NCBI GenBank assembly: GCA_023230525.1
Contig: JALNXE010000020.1
Coordinates: 1 to 52,801, forward strand
Source: Desulfobulbaceae bacterium
Lineage (GTDB): Bacteria > Desulfobacterota > Desulfobulbia > Desulfobulbales > SURF-16
Direction: 5' to 3'
Length of the DNA: 52,801 bases
Shown: positions 25,126 through 32,864 of the stretch, one piece after another
Position numbering within the stretch: position 1 is the stretch's first letter
Layout of the letters: each line of letters opens with the position of its first letter
Notes under the pieces: generated by a model
The model's database searches: none
The model's input: only the letters and a program-made list of their open reading frames with translations
Told to the model about the DNA's origin: nothing
Translations under genes and position numbers: made by a program

Positions 25126-25149
25126 CGTTGTGTATATTTTTATATAACG
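25126..25149 (-). promoter_or_regulatory. ModE-type operator in front of the TonB receptor operon
   Basis: On the plus strand: CGTTGTGTA, six bases, TATATAACG. The half-sites are inverted with 9 of 12 symmetric positions matching, and outer CGTT/AACG perfect. The E. coli ModE operator has the same design, CGTTATAT-type half-sites on a 24-base palindrome. The site is 17 bases upstream of the receptor ATG and overlaps TATATA, a possible -10 on the minus strand, so binding should repress. A sister site is at 26899-26922. Confidence 0.7.
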
Positions 25150-25249
25150 CTACATAATAAAAATTGAAAAATACCGAGTCCGGCCGAAACCTTGTCTGGT
25201 ATATTTTGTTTTTCGCCTAGCCTGAAATCATGTTAAATTGAGTTTGATA

Positions 25250-26002
25250 TTATAGACAGATTGCTTCAAAGTTCAGATACTGTTTCAGGATCATAGTGCC
25301 TCCGCCCTCGGAGACAATTTTTTCAACGGCTGATGCATTGCGCACCCAAGCACCAGCGATATAATTCACCGGAGTTCCTGCAAATATCTGGGGACACATC
25401 AAGGACGAAGGCCCAAGGATAATAACAGCGCGCGGCTTACCCAGGCCTGCCAACAATTTATCCAGTGTGCCTGTGATGATGGAAGTGGCCGTGATGATGG
25501 CAACACTGCATGAAGCAAGGGACGACCGTCCCTCCTCCGGCGACATGGTACCTGGCCTATCGGCTTCCAGTTCAAGAATGTCAAGTCTGCATCCGGTTTG
25601 CCGCAGCCTTGGAATCAGCGGACCGAAAAATCCTACCATTACAACATGGTCCGAGGCATGGATGTTAATGATATTCAACACGTCTTCCTCTGTCGATCTC
25701 GGACGCGGAAGCCCAGCAGTCAAGGCATTGGCTGCTGCAAGGCCCAGTGACCTTGATAAAGCGCTTCTGTCGCTGGCCAGCATCTCCAAAAGTTCCAAAG
25801 CAGAACTTCCGGCAAGAGTCCCGGCTTTAATCTCATGGGTGCAGCTTCCAGAGTTGCTCTTGGCTGTCCAGGCAAGCCCGATATTGCCGTTATCGAGCCG
25901 CACACTGGTATAGCCAAGTCCCATGCGCACATCAGCTACACAGAGACCTTCGGATACAGGTTTCAGGTAATCAATTATTTTCTGCTGAATTGTATTATCC
26001 AT
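25250..26002 (-). CDS. DUF4213/DUF364 putative heavy-metal chelation protein
   Basis: A 250-residue soluble protein of the two-part family with an N-terminal DUF4213 region (about 1-90, VRMGLGYTSVRLDNGNIGLAW) and a C-terminal DUF364 Rossmann-like region (about 100-245: HVVMVGFFGPLIPRLRQTG, LELEADRPG, ATSIITGTLDKLL, ILGPSSLMCPQIFAGTPVNYIAG). Structural work on the family suggested a metal-chelate or small-molecule binding cleft, but no activity is established. It is the last gene of the unit that begins with modE-like copy 2. Its stop lies about 100 bases from the operator of the receptor operon. The ribosome site is weak, so it may depend on translation of the gene upstream. Confidence 0.82.
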   Translation of the reverse strand: MDNTIQQKIIDYLKPVSEGLCVADVRMGLGYTSVRLDNGNIGLAWTAKSNSGSCTHEIKAGTLAGSSALELLEMLASDRSALSRSLGLAAANALTAGLPRPRSTEEDVLNIINIHASDHVVMVGFFGPLIPRLRQTGCRLDILELEADRPGTMSPEEGRSSLASCSVAIITATSIITGTLDKLLAGLGKPRAVIILGPSSLMCPQIFAGTPVNYIAGAWVRNASAVEKIVSEGGGTMILKQYLNFEAICL

Positions 26003-26015
26003 GAAATATTACTTT

Positions 26016-26501
26016 TCACACCTTTACGATTTCCACGGACCTGAGCCGTCTGACATAACGCGGTCCGGTCAGAAAGTCCCGGGCCGAAACCAGGTCAACC
26101 GCACCATACTCGTCATAAAGGGATCTGCCGTCTTTTTCCAGCAGGACCATGATGCCATCGCCTGTCGGCGTATTAAAGATCTCCTGCCAGGAAAAGACCA
26201 CCTGGTAGCCATCATCTGATGCGGCGATGAGGAACATTTTGCGCGTATCATTGTGGCCTGTTATCAAAATCCCGGCCCGGTTGATGATGTCTGCCAGCAG
26301 AACACCCCGGCAGCGGCCCAGGCAGCCCTTGGGGTCGCCGTTACCGCAGATCATGGGCAGGCCGTCCGTTACCACGGGATCCATGGCGCGCAGCTCTTCG
26401 ATATCAAGCACCAGAGGGGCGGTCACCCTGCCGCAGATGCGGAGTGCGTAATCCTCACCGGTCCGGGATTGTTTGTTGCTGGATTTCTGTTCTGGGTTCA
26501 C
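26016..26501 (-). CDS. Small protein with a sulfite-oxidase-like molybdopterin-binding fold
   Basis: 161 residues from a GTG with AGGAGACC upstream. The sequence resembles part of the oxidoreductase molybdopterin-binding domain of sulfite oxidase/MsrP: LRICGRVTAPLVLDIEELRAM, then MICGNGDPKGCLGRCRGVLLADIINRAGI, and RMFLI-like strands ending RYVRRLRSVEIV. Cys52-type in MICGN would be in the place of the molybdenum-ligating Cys, but the protein is much shorter than the enzymes and lacks a dimer domain and a Tat signal. It may bind cofactor or molybdate without catalysis. It sits between modE-like copy 2 and the DUF364 gene, which supports a molybdenum role. Confidence 0.7.
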   Translation of the reverse strand: MNPEQKSSNKQSRTGEDYALRICGRVTAPLVLDIEELRAMDPVVTDGLPMICGNGDPKGCLGRCRGVLLADIINRAGILITGHNDTRKMFLIAASDDGYQVVFSWQEIFNTPTGDGIMVLLEKDGRSLYDEYGAVDLVSARDFLTGPRYVRRLRSVEIVKV

Positions 26502-26536
26502 CGCGGTCTCCTTAAGAGTGAGTGGTGGATGAAGCG

Positions 26537-26881
26537 TTAATAATGTTTGCTGCGTTCCTCGGCAATGGATGTCCAGACGGTGGCAAATTTGCTCCAGTAG
26601 GAACGAACCATTTCTTCACCCGTCTCGGTAAGCCGGGCGCTGTCGGTTTCCATGCTGTTTTCGTGGAAATGGACCAGCGGCGCATGGAAGGAATCGTTCA
26701 TCTCGGTCAGGAGATGCAGGGCATGTTCGTGATGGATCTTTGCCGCCTCGGCCGCCTGTGCCAGTGATCCCCGGCTGCGGATCTCATCCAGCAGCACGGC
26801 CCTGCGGTATCCCAGAAATACACCCTGTTCCAGTTCAACAACAACACAGCAGCTTGGCGGTTTCATGCAGGCCCTCTTCAT
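26537..26881 (-). CDS. ModE-type DNA-binding protein, single domain (copy 2)
   Basis: 114 residues from the ATG at 26881 (GGGGAGAAAG upstream). It matches the ModE winged-helix domain: VVVELEQGVFLGYRRAVLLDEIRSRGSLAQAAEAAKIHHEHALHLLTEMN, then a wing ending RLTETGEEMV. As in copy 1, the MOP molybdate-binding domains are absent. It is the first gene of a three-gene unit with the molybdopterin-fold protein and the DUF364 protein. A ModE-like palindrome lies 18 bases upstream of its start, so autoregulation is likely. The frame is open 50 codons further upstream through the operator, which I take as non-coding. Confidence 0.85.
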   Translation of the reverse strand: MKRACMKPPSCCVVVELEQGVFLGYRRAVLLDEIRSRGSLAQAAEAAKIHHEHALHLLTEMNDSFHAPLVHFHENSMETDSARLTETGEEMVRSYWSKFATVWTSIAEERSKHY

Positions 26882-26898
26882 CTCTTTCTCCCCTTTGT

Positions 26899-26922
26899 CG
26901 ATATATAATAAAATACATAACG
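26899..26922 (-). promoter_or_regulatory. ModE-type operator in front of modE-like copy 2
   Basis: On the plus strand: CGATATATA, six bases, TACATAACG. Half-site spacing and the outer CG/CG bases equal those of the site at 25126-25149. The right half TACATAACG has the form of half-sites in E. coli mod-type operators. It overlaps TATTAT/TATATA sequences on the minus strand that could serve as a -10 element and ends 17 bases from the ATG. Repression and autoregulation are inferred. Confidence 0.7.
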
Positions 26923-27592
26923 GATGACAAGCTGAAACCTTTCTGCGGTTGGCTTTGCTAAAGTAGAGCAAGAGCACGGAAGCAGCCGCAAAATTCGGCG
27001 CAGCATACCTTAACTCCCGGAGACGGCTCAAAAAAAATTGAGCCGGCCGGGTTAAAACAGCTAAAAAGCAAAGCTGGTGCCACTGCGGTGATTTTTTATA
27101 AATTTATCATAATATCAACTTATTAAATGTGTTTGCGGTGGATTCCTCAGCTGAGGTGAGGAGACTGCCGCCGGCCAATTTTGCAGCAAACGTGACAAAA
27201 ATGAAGGCGATTTTTCATTTTGGTGGGACTGGGGGAAGAAAACCGCGATATGCGGTGCAGAGGGGAGAACCGCGAAAAAGGGACAGCTTCGGGAAATTTT
27301 GTGTTACATTAAAATTGCTGGTTTCGTGACCGCTGAAAATTTACCACGAAGAGTGCGGAGCCCACAGAGCTAACTGGCTGCAATAAAAACGTTCTCTGCG
27401 ATTGCTGGGTGTTTTGTGGGGCAAAAAAACTTTTCTTACCCGCAAGGGGCAGAAATACCAAGCCCGCAAAATTGGAATTTTTTTTGCTTTGCGCAACAAT
27501 GCGGGCGAAAAATGCGTGTTATTGATGGAGACAGATTTTTTGTAAGTAAAGCTGTAAGGATAATCTGCTGTATCATCTGAGTGAGGTTGAAT
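26923..27592. other. 670-base region without a recognisable gene
   Basis: Separates the leftward molybdenum-type unit from the rightward binding-protein/kinase unit. It holds an 8-bp hairpin (CGGCTCAA at 27024-27031, its complement at 27038-27045, loop of A residues), a 12-base palindrome CCTCAGCTGAGG (27145-27156) and a small ACCGC/GCGGT hairpin (27242-27256). A 66-codon frame at 27129-27329 has no ribosome site or protein-like pattern. The length and the hairpins leave room for a small RNA or long leader, which I cannot identify. Confidence 0.5.
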
Positions 27593-28477
27593 ATGAGTAT
27601 CCGGGAATTGGGTAATGGGATTGTGGCGTTCCTGTTTTTTTTCTGCCTGCTGGCCGGCCTAAGCTCTGCCGAAGAGGGGGGAAAGAAGATTGTCATCGCC
27701 GTTTCCCCCTGCAGTGATGTGGTGCTGAGCTTTAAAAAGTTCCATCCGCTGGTCACTTATCTGCAGGCGGAAACCGGGATGGAAATCAAGCTGGTGTTCC
27801 CGCCTGATGCCGCGGAATTCGAGGCCCAGATCAAAAATAAGGATATCGATTTTGCTTTCCAGGACCCCAATGTGTACGTGAAATTTGCCCCGCTTTATGA
27901 CCAAAATACCCTGCTGAAGGCTTTGAGCCTGAAAGGGGGCGTCTTGCAGTCCGGCGCGGTGGTCACCAGGAAGGACAGCAACATCAAGACCATGAAGGAT
28001 CTGGTCGGCAAGTCCGTCATGTTCGGGTCCAAACTCTCAGCCTCCAAATGGGTGGTGGCAAAGATGCTGTTTGAAGAAAACGGCATCGACATTGACAAGG
28101 ACTTAGCAATGTATGCCAATGGCGGCTGCTGCGAGGATATCCTCTTTAACGTATTTCTCAAGGCCTTTGATGCCGGGGTGGTGTGCGACCATTTTCTTGA
28201 CGAACATGCCAAAAAACAGCGGGAACTTGGGGTCAATGCCCAGGAACTCCATGTCATTGCCACCACCAGATGGGTGCCGACCAGGGTCTTTTCCGCCCGC
28301 AAGGACGTGGACGGTAAAATTGTCAGCAGTTTTGACCGGGCCTTGCTGAAACTTAACAGCAGTAACCCCGAACATGCCAAAATTCTTTATTCCGCCGAGG
28401 TCGGCGGATTTCAGCAGGCAAAGGATGAGGATTATGACGAGATGCGGGCCCTCATCGGGGAAAAAAAGGCCAGGTAG
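27593..28477 (+). CDS. PhnD-like periplasmic substrate-binding protein
   Basis: 294 residues from the ATG at 27593 (GAGG 6 bases upstream; a GTG four codons earlier is less likely). A signal peptide covers about 1-27 (GIVAFLFFFCLLAGLSSA). The body matches the phosphate/phosphite/phosphonate binding family: KKIVIAVSPCSDV at the mature start, FHPLVTYLQAETGMEIKL, DIDFAFQDPNVYV, and MKDLVGKSVMFGSKLSASKWVVA. Two adjacent Cys (GGCCED) are near residue 178. No permease or ATPase gene is adjacent; instead a sensor kinase follows 38 bases downstream. It more likely feeds ligand information to the kinase than serves an importer. Confidence 0.87.
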   Translation: MSIRELGNGIVAFLFFFCLLAGLSSAEEGGKKIVIAVSPCSDVVLSFKKFHPLVTYLQAETGMEIKLVFPPDAAEFEAQIKNKDIDFAFQDPNVYVKFAPLYDQNTLLKALSLKGGVLQSGAVVTRKDSNIKTMKDLVGKSVMFGSKLSASKWVVAKMLFEENGIDIDKDLAMYANGGCCEDILFNVFLKAFDAGVVCDHFLDEHAKKQRELGVNAQELHVIATTRWVPTRVFSARKDVDGKIVSSFDRALLKLNSSNPEHAKILYSAEVGGFQQAKDEDYDEMRALIGEKKAR

Positions 28478-28515
28478 AACCCTGCTTCCGGCAAGTTTGA
28501 TAAAGAGGGCTGCGC

Positions 28516-30303
28516 ATGGGACTCTGTCCGCAACAATGGTTGAAATTCAGCTTACGCATCAAGCTGACCCTGCTGATTGAAAGCCTGGTGGTGATTATTG
28601 TCGTGGTCACCGGTATTATCACCACCATGCGGGAAAAGGAAAGTCTGGAAAGCGAGCTGCGCAAACGCGGACTGGCGCTGGCTGCCGATGTGGCCAAATT
28701 TACCACCAGCCCCATGTTAAGCAACGACCTGCCGACTCTCCGCCGTTTTGTCAATCACTCCATGGAGCAGGATTATGTCCGCTACGTCATCCTGCTTGAC
28801 CCGCAGGGTAAGGTGGTGATGCACAGTAACCTGAAAGAAGTCGGCAAAATCTACCGGGACAGTATGACCGCCGTGGCGATGAAGTCCGAGAAGCATGGCA
28901 GTTTCCGGGCATCCCTGCCGGAAAATGGGGAACACTACTACGATATCTATACCCCCATCTCCCTGGAAGATGCCCGGCTGGGCACGGTCCGGCTGGGATA
29001 TTCCTATATGGCGGTTGAAAAGGAGATTGCCAGCGCCCGGCGGCAGATTTTCGTGATTGGGATGATAACCATTCTCATCGGCGGTATTTCCGCCTATCTG
29101 CTGGCTGCCTTTATCTCTTTGCCGATCAAAAAGATAACCGATGCCACCGGCAAGGTGGCTGCAGGGGATCTCATTACCCGCTTGACGATCCGCAGAAACG
29201 ATGAGATCGGCATTTTGGCCAATTCCTTTAATGAGATGACCGAGAATCTGCGGAAAACGACCATCTCCAGGGATTATGTTGACAACATCATCGGCAGCAT
29301 GAACGATACCCTGGTGGTGCTTGAGCCGGATGCCAGGATCAGCAGCGTGAACAAGGCGACCTGTGAGCTTCTCGGCTATGGGGAGGAGGAACTGATCGAC
29401 CGGGATATGCATAAAATTCTGCCCATGGAAGAGACCCTTTTCAGTGACTCGGGATTTCAGCGGGTGCTTGCCGGAGAAAAAATCATCAATCTGGAAATAG
29501 ACTATCTGGCCAAGGAGGGCACCAGGGTTCCCATGCTTTTTTCTGCCACGGTTCTCAAAGATAAAGAGGGGAGAATTGAGGGAGTCGTGGGTATTGCCCG
29601 CGACATCACCGAACGCAGGAAGGCGGAGGAGGCGCTCCGGCAGTCGGAGTGGGAGCTGCGTAAACTGTCCGCCCAGCTGCTCACCGCCCAGGAAGAGGAA
29701 CGCCGGCGCCTTTCGGTGGAGCTCCATGATGAACTGGGACAGTCGCTGATGGTCTTGAAACTCAAGGTGCGGGCCATCCAGAGGGCCTGGGGCGCCGAGG
29801 CCGGCCTGAAAAAGGAGTGTGATGCCGTGATCAATTATATTAATGAGGTCACGGAAAACGTCCGCCGCCTGTCCCGGGATCTGAGCCCCTCCATTCTGGA
29901 GGATCTGGGGCTGACCATCGCCGTTCGCCGGCTGGTGGAATCATCCGGCAAGCTTTACAATATTGACTGCGTTCTCGATATGACCGAGCTTGACGCCCTT
30001 TTTTCCCGTGATCAGAAGATTACCGTGTACCGGATCGTGCAGGAGTGTCTTACCAACATTGCCAAGCACTCCCTGGCCAGTCATGTAGCGATCACCCTGA
30101 GAAGGCAGGAAGACAGTTTTTTCTTTGAGGTAAAGGATGACGGCCAGGGCTTTGATGTACAGGATGCCTTTGGCCGGGATCACGCTCATTACGGGTTGGG
30201 ACTGTCCGCCATGCACGAGCGGGTCCGCATGCTGGGAGGAGCTCTCAAGGTGGAGAGCCGCAAAGAACAAGGTACCAGTATCAGCTTTACCCTGCCATTA
30301 TAA
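28516..30303 (+). CDS. NarL-family sensor histidine kinase with PAS domain
   Basis: A 595-residue inner-membrane kinase. Membrane helix 1 is at about 17-37, a periplasmic sensor domain at about 38-176 (VRYVILLDPQGKVVMHSNLKEVGK, a Cache-like fold), and helix 2 at about 178-200. HAMP follows at 201-252, PAS at about 253-372, and the HisKA_3 dimerisation region with His404 in RRRLSVELHDELGQS. The HATPase domain shows DDGQGFD and GLGLSAMHERVRMLGG. Its substrate is the response regulator that follows 3-15 bases later. The preceding PhnD-like protein may be a ligand-presenting partner. The chemical signal is unknown. Confidence 0.92.
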   Translation: MGLCPQQWLKFSLRIKLTLLIESLVVIIVVVTGIITTMREKESLESELRKRGLALAADVAKFTTSPMLSNDLPTLRRFVNHSMEQDYVRYVILLDPQGKVVMHSNLKEVGKIYRDSMTAVAMKSEKHGSFRASLPENGEHYYDIYTPISLEDARLGTVRLGYSYMAVEKEIASARRQIFVIGMITILIGGISAYLLAAFISLPIKKITDATGKVAAGDLITRLTIRRNDEIGILANSFNEMTENLRKTTISRDYVDNIIGSMNDTLVVLEPDARISSVNKATCELLGYGEEELIDRDMHKILPMEETLFSDSGFQRVLAGEKIINLEIDYLAKEGTRVPMLFSATVLKDKEGRIEGVVGIARDITERRKAEEALRQSEWELRKLSAQLLTAQEEERRRLSVELHDELGQSLMVLKLKVRAIQRAWGAEAGLKKECDAVINYINEVTENVRRLSRDLSPSILEDLGLTIAVRRLVESSGKLYNIDCVLDMTELDALFSRDQKITVYRIVQECLTNIAKHSLASHVAITLRRQEDSFFFEVKDDGQGFDVQDAFGRDHAHYGLGLSAMHERVRMLGGALKVESRKEQGTSISFTLPL

Positions 30304-30318
30304 TGAATGAGGAAACCG

Positions 30319-30981
30319 ATGGGAAATTCGTATCGTATTGTATTGGCCGATGATCATGCCATGTTCCGCCAGGGGATCAAGAATATTCTCGAAACCGTGG
30401 AGGGCCTTGAGGTGGTCGGGGAGGCGAGCGATGGCCTCATGCTGCTTGAGCTCTTGCGCCAGGGAACCCCTGATCTGGTGATTCTGGATATCTCCATGCC
30501 CCATCTCCGCGGGCTTGAAGCAACCCGGGAGATCAAAATGCTCTCGCCTGAGGTGAAGGTGTTGATCCTGACCATGCACAAGGACAAGGATTACGTTTAT
30601 TCCGCCCTGTCAGCCGGCGCGGAAGGATATCTGCTCAAGGAGGATGCGGATACGGAGCTCTTTGCCGCCATTGAAAAGATCCGGGACAATGGCTGCTATA
30701 TCTCGCCGCTCCTATCCGGGGAATTTGCCCTGGATCTGGTGCAGGCCTCCCACAAGGGGGACATGTCTTCCCTGTCCGATCCCCTGACCATCCGCGAACG
30801 GGAAATTCTGAAACTGATTGCCGAGGGGATCTCCAACAAGGAGATTGCCGATCTGCTCTTTATCAGCAGCCGCACCGTGGAAAATCACCGCGCCAATATC
30901 ATGCGCAAGCTCAACATCAAACAAACGGCCAATCTGGTAAAATATGCCCTTAACAAAGGCTACATCCTGCCCACCAAATAA
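30319..30981 (+). CDS. NarL/FixJ-type response regulator
   Basis: 220 residues from the ATG at 30319, chosen because TGAGGA lies 5 bases upstream; an ATG four codons earlier (30307) is possible. The receiver domain has the acidic pocket VLADDH, phosphoacceptor Asp57 (VILDISMP), the Thr in LTMHKD and the Lys in YLLKED. The C-terminal LuxR-type helix-turn-helix reads LTIREREILKLIAEGISNKEIADLLFISSRTVENHR. It is the partner of the kinase just upstream. A plausible target is the secreted repeat-protein gene 500 bases downstream. A truncated copy of this gene lies at 32865. Confidence 0.93.
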   Translation: MGNSYRIVLADDHAMFRQGIKNILETVEGLEVVGEASDGLMLLELLRQGTPDLVILDISMPHLRGLEATREIKMLSPEVKVLILTMHKDKDYVYSALSAGAEGYLLKEDADTELFAAIEKIRDNGCYISPLLSGEFALDLVQASHKGDMSSLSDPLTIREREILKLIAEGISNKEIADLLFISSRTVENHRANIMRKLNIKQTANLVKYALNKGYILPTK

Positions 30982-31478
30982 AGAATAATTACGTGAAACC
31001 AAGCCTTTAGTTTGCCGCTAGGTAGTAATACCCCCCCCTCACTAAGTAGTTAACCTGATGAAGTCTTGAGTAGTTCGCCGGATTGTTTCCCTGGTCTTAA
31101 CCGCGTATTGTTACATAAAACGAGGATCTTTTCGGGTTTGCCAAAAATGATGGCTTCGTATTTACCTGCGGCTCCAGAGATCCTGCTATTTGGACGGCAA
31201 CAAAAAACTCCGCGGTTTGCGTTTCCCTTCAGTGGAGCCTGATGAGGAGAAGCGGACAAAAAATTCGGTGGGGAGGTGAGGTAAAAAAAAGAGATGAGTC
31301 CGGTTTTGAGTTTTTGAGTCCTGCCTTGGCACTCGGAAGTATCGTATGGGGGAGATACGGGAATTGAGGTAGTTGGGTGTTAAAGGCAGTAAGGGAGGCC
31401 CCGGAAAGGGCACCTGGATTTGGTTCTGGCAACACAAAGAAATAATTAACCTAAGACAATTTTAAGGCGGATAAACAG
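30982..31478. other. 497-base region without a recognisable gene
   Basis: Lies between the response regulator and the secreted repeat-protein gene. I saw no protein-like frame, no terminator with a T-tract after the regulator gene and no clear LuxR/NarL-type operator. Purine-rich stretches and an ATAC-centred inverted sequence (GTATCGTATGGGGGAGATAC, about 31339-31358) could be regulatory. The repeat-protein gene has a good ribosome site (AAGGCGG) at the right-hand end. Confidence 0.45.
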
Positions 31479-32612
31479 ATGATTAAACGTACAACTATTC
31501 TCATGACAACGGCATTCATGTTCGTAACTCTCCCAGGTGCTGCGGTTGCTGGTGACCAGGACCGGGATCAAAAACAACAGAAAGACGGCTCCTGCTTGCC
31601 GTACAGCACGGATCTGAGCGGCAGATTCAATCTGGCCGGCGATAAAGATCAGGACATGGACCAAATCAAAGAAATGCTCAATCTGCAGGACGGCTCCTGC
31701 CAGCATCACGGCACGAATGTTACGGGCGGATTCATTGTAGCTGACGGTAAAGATCAGCTGCGCGACGGAACAGGGGACGGGATTCCGGATCAGGACAGGC
31801 TGCAGGATGGCTCCTGTCTGAATCACAGTAAGGATCTGAGTGGCAGATTCACCCTGGCCGGCGATAGAGATCGCGACAAAATTCAGGACCCGGATCAGGA
31901 CAGGCTGCAGGATGGCTCCTGTCTGAATTACAGTAGGGATCTGAGTGGCAGATTCAATCTGGCCGGCGGTAAAGATCAGCTGCGCGACGGAACAGGGGAT
32001 GGGATTCCGGATCGGTTGAGAGACGGTTCCTGCCTGGATTACAGCACGGATCTGAGCGGCGCATTCACTCTGGCCGGCGATAGAGATCGCGACAAAATTC
32101 AGGACCCGGATCAGGACAGGCTGCAGGACGGCTCCTGTCTGAATTACAGCACGGATCTGAACGGCGCATTCACTCTGGCCGGTGACCGGGATCGTGATCG
32201 GATCAAAGACGGCTCCTGCGTGCCGTACAGCACGGATCTGAACGGCAGATTCAATTTGGCCGGGGATAGAGATCGCGACAAAATTCAGGACCCGGATCAG
32301 GAGAGGCTTCAGGATGGCTCCTGTCTGAATTACAGCACGGATCTGAACGGCAGATTCAATTTGGCCGGGGATAGAGATCGCGACAAAATTCAGGACCCGG
32401 ATCAGGACAGGCTGCAGGACGGCTCCTGTCTGAATTACAGCACGGATCTGAACGGCCCATTCACTCTGGCCGGGGACCGGGATCGTGATCGGCTTAAAGA
32501 CGGCTCCTGCGTGCCGTACAGCACGGACAGTGTCAATATGATTCTGGCCGGCCGGGATCGTGACAAAGATAACGATAAAGACAAACTGAAGGACTGCAAA
32601 GGCAATGTCTGA
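31479..32612 (+). CDS. Secreted tandem-repeat protein with ten DGSC repeats
   Basis: 377 residues: a signal peptide (about 1-24, ending GAAVA) and then ten copies of a 27-37-residue unit. The core of a unit reads DGSCLNYSTDLNGRFNLAG, followed by an Asp/Arg-rich linker such as DRDRDKIQDPDQDRL. Each repeat has one Cys, an aromatic two residues on, and a FxLAGDRDRD tail reminiscent of Asp-rich calcium-binding loops. Two repeats (2 and 4) carry an alternative DGTGDGIPD linker. I know no family with this motif; function is unknown. It is placed between a two-component system and a decayed regulator copy. Repeats 7 and 8 are nearly identical in DNA, suggesting recent expansion. Confidence 0.85.
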   Translation: MIKRTTILMTTAFMFVTLPGAAVAGDQDRDQKQQKDGSCLPYSTDLSGRFNLAGDKDQDMDQIKEMLNLQDGSCQHHGTNVTGGFIVADGKDQLRDGTGDGIPDQDRLQDGSCLNHSKDLSGRFTLAGDRDRDKIQDPDQDRLQDGSCLNYSRDLSGRFNLAGGKDQLRDGTGDGIPDRLRDGSCLDYSTDLSGAFTLAGDRDRDKIQDPDQDRLQDGSCLNYSTDLNGAFTLAGDRDRDRIKDGSCVPYSTDLNGRFNLAGDRDRDKIQDPDQERLQDGSCLNYSTDLNGRFNLAGDRDRDKIQDPDQDRLQDGSCLNYSTDLNGPFTLAGDRDRDRLKDGSCVPYSTDSVNMILAGRDRDKDNDKDKLKDCKGNV

Positions 32613-32774
32613 TAGCAGTCATTGCCTCTCCTTGGTCACTGGTGATCCTGAGTGAACAGCAGATAGGCTTTTCTCTTAAAAAATAGAGCGCCCAGCAGTG
32701 TTGCCGAAATTTGCAGGCCAACAATCGAGCAACGATTCCGCAACGTTCATTCAGGGCTCCCGAGTGACAGCCTG

Positions 32775-32813
32775 AAACAGGTCTCCCGGATTTGCCGGGG
32801 GGCCTGTTTTTTT
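32775..32813 (+). terminator. Rho-independent terminator after the repeat-protein gene
   Basis: AAACAGG-TCTCCCGG (32775-32789) pairs with CCGGGGGG-CCTGTTT (32795-32809), with one mismatch, around a 5-base loop and runs into a T-tract. It lies 160 bases after the repeat-protein stop and just before the degenerate regulator. Confidence 0.8.
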
Positions 32814-32864
32814 GACCGGGTGCAGGTAAAGGCAATAGAGAGTTATGGGCTACGGGAACCGATA

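Noticed and set aside
23619..25157. 512-codon open frame antisense to the TonB receptor
   Set aside because: The receptor on the other strand has a signal peptide, plug and barrel; the antisense product has no recognisable domain.
27129..27329. 66-codon frame upstream of the PhnD-like gene
   Set aside because: No ribosome site, no recognisable pattern, and a composition like the surrounding non-coding DNA.
31323..31340. TTGGCAC as a sigma-54 promoter before the repeat-protein gene
   Set aside because: The -24 half is good but the required GC at -12 is absent.
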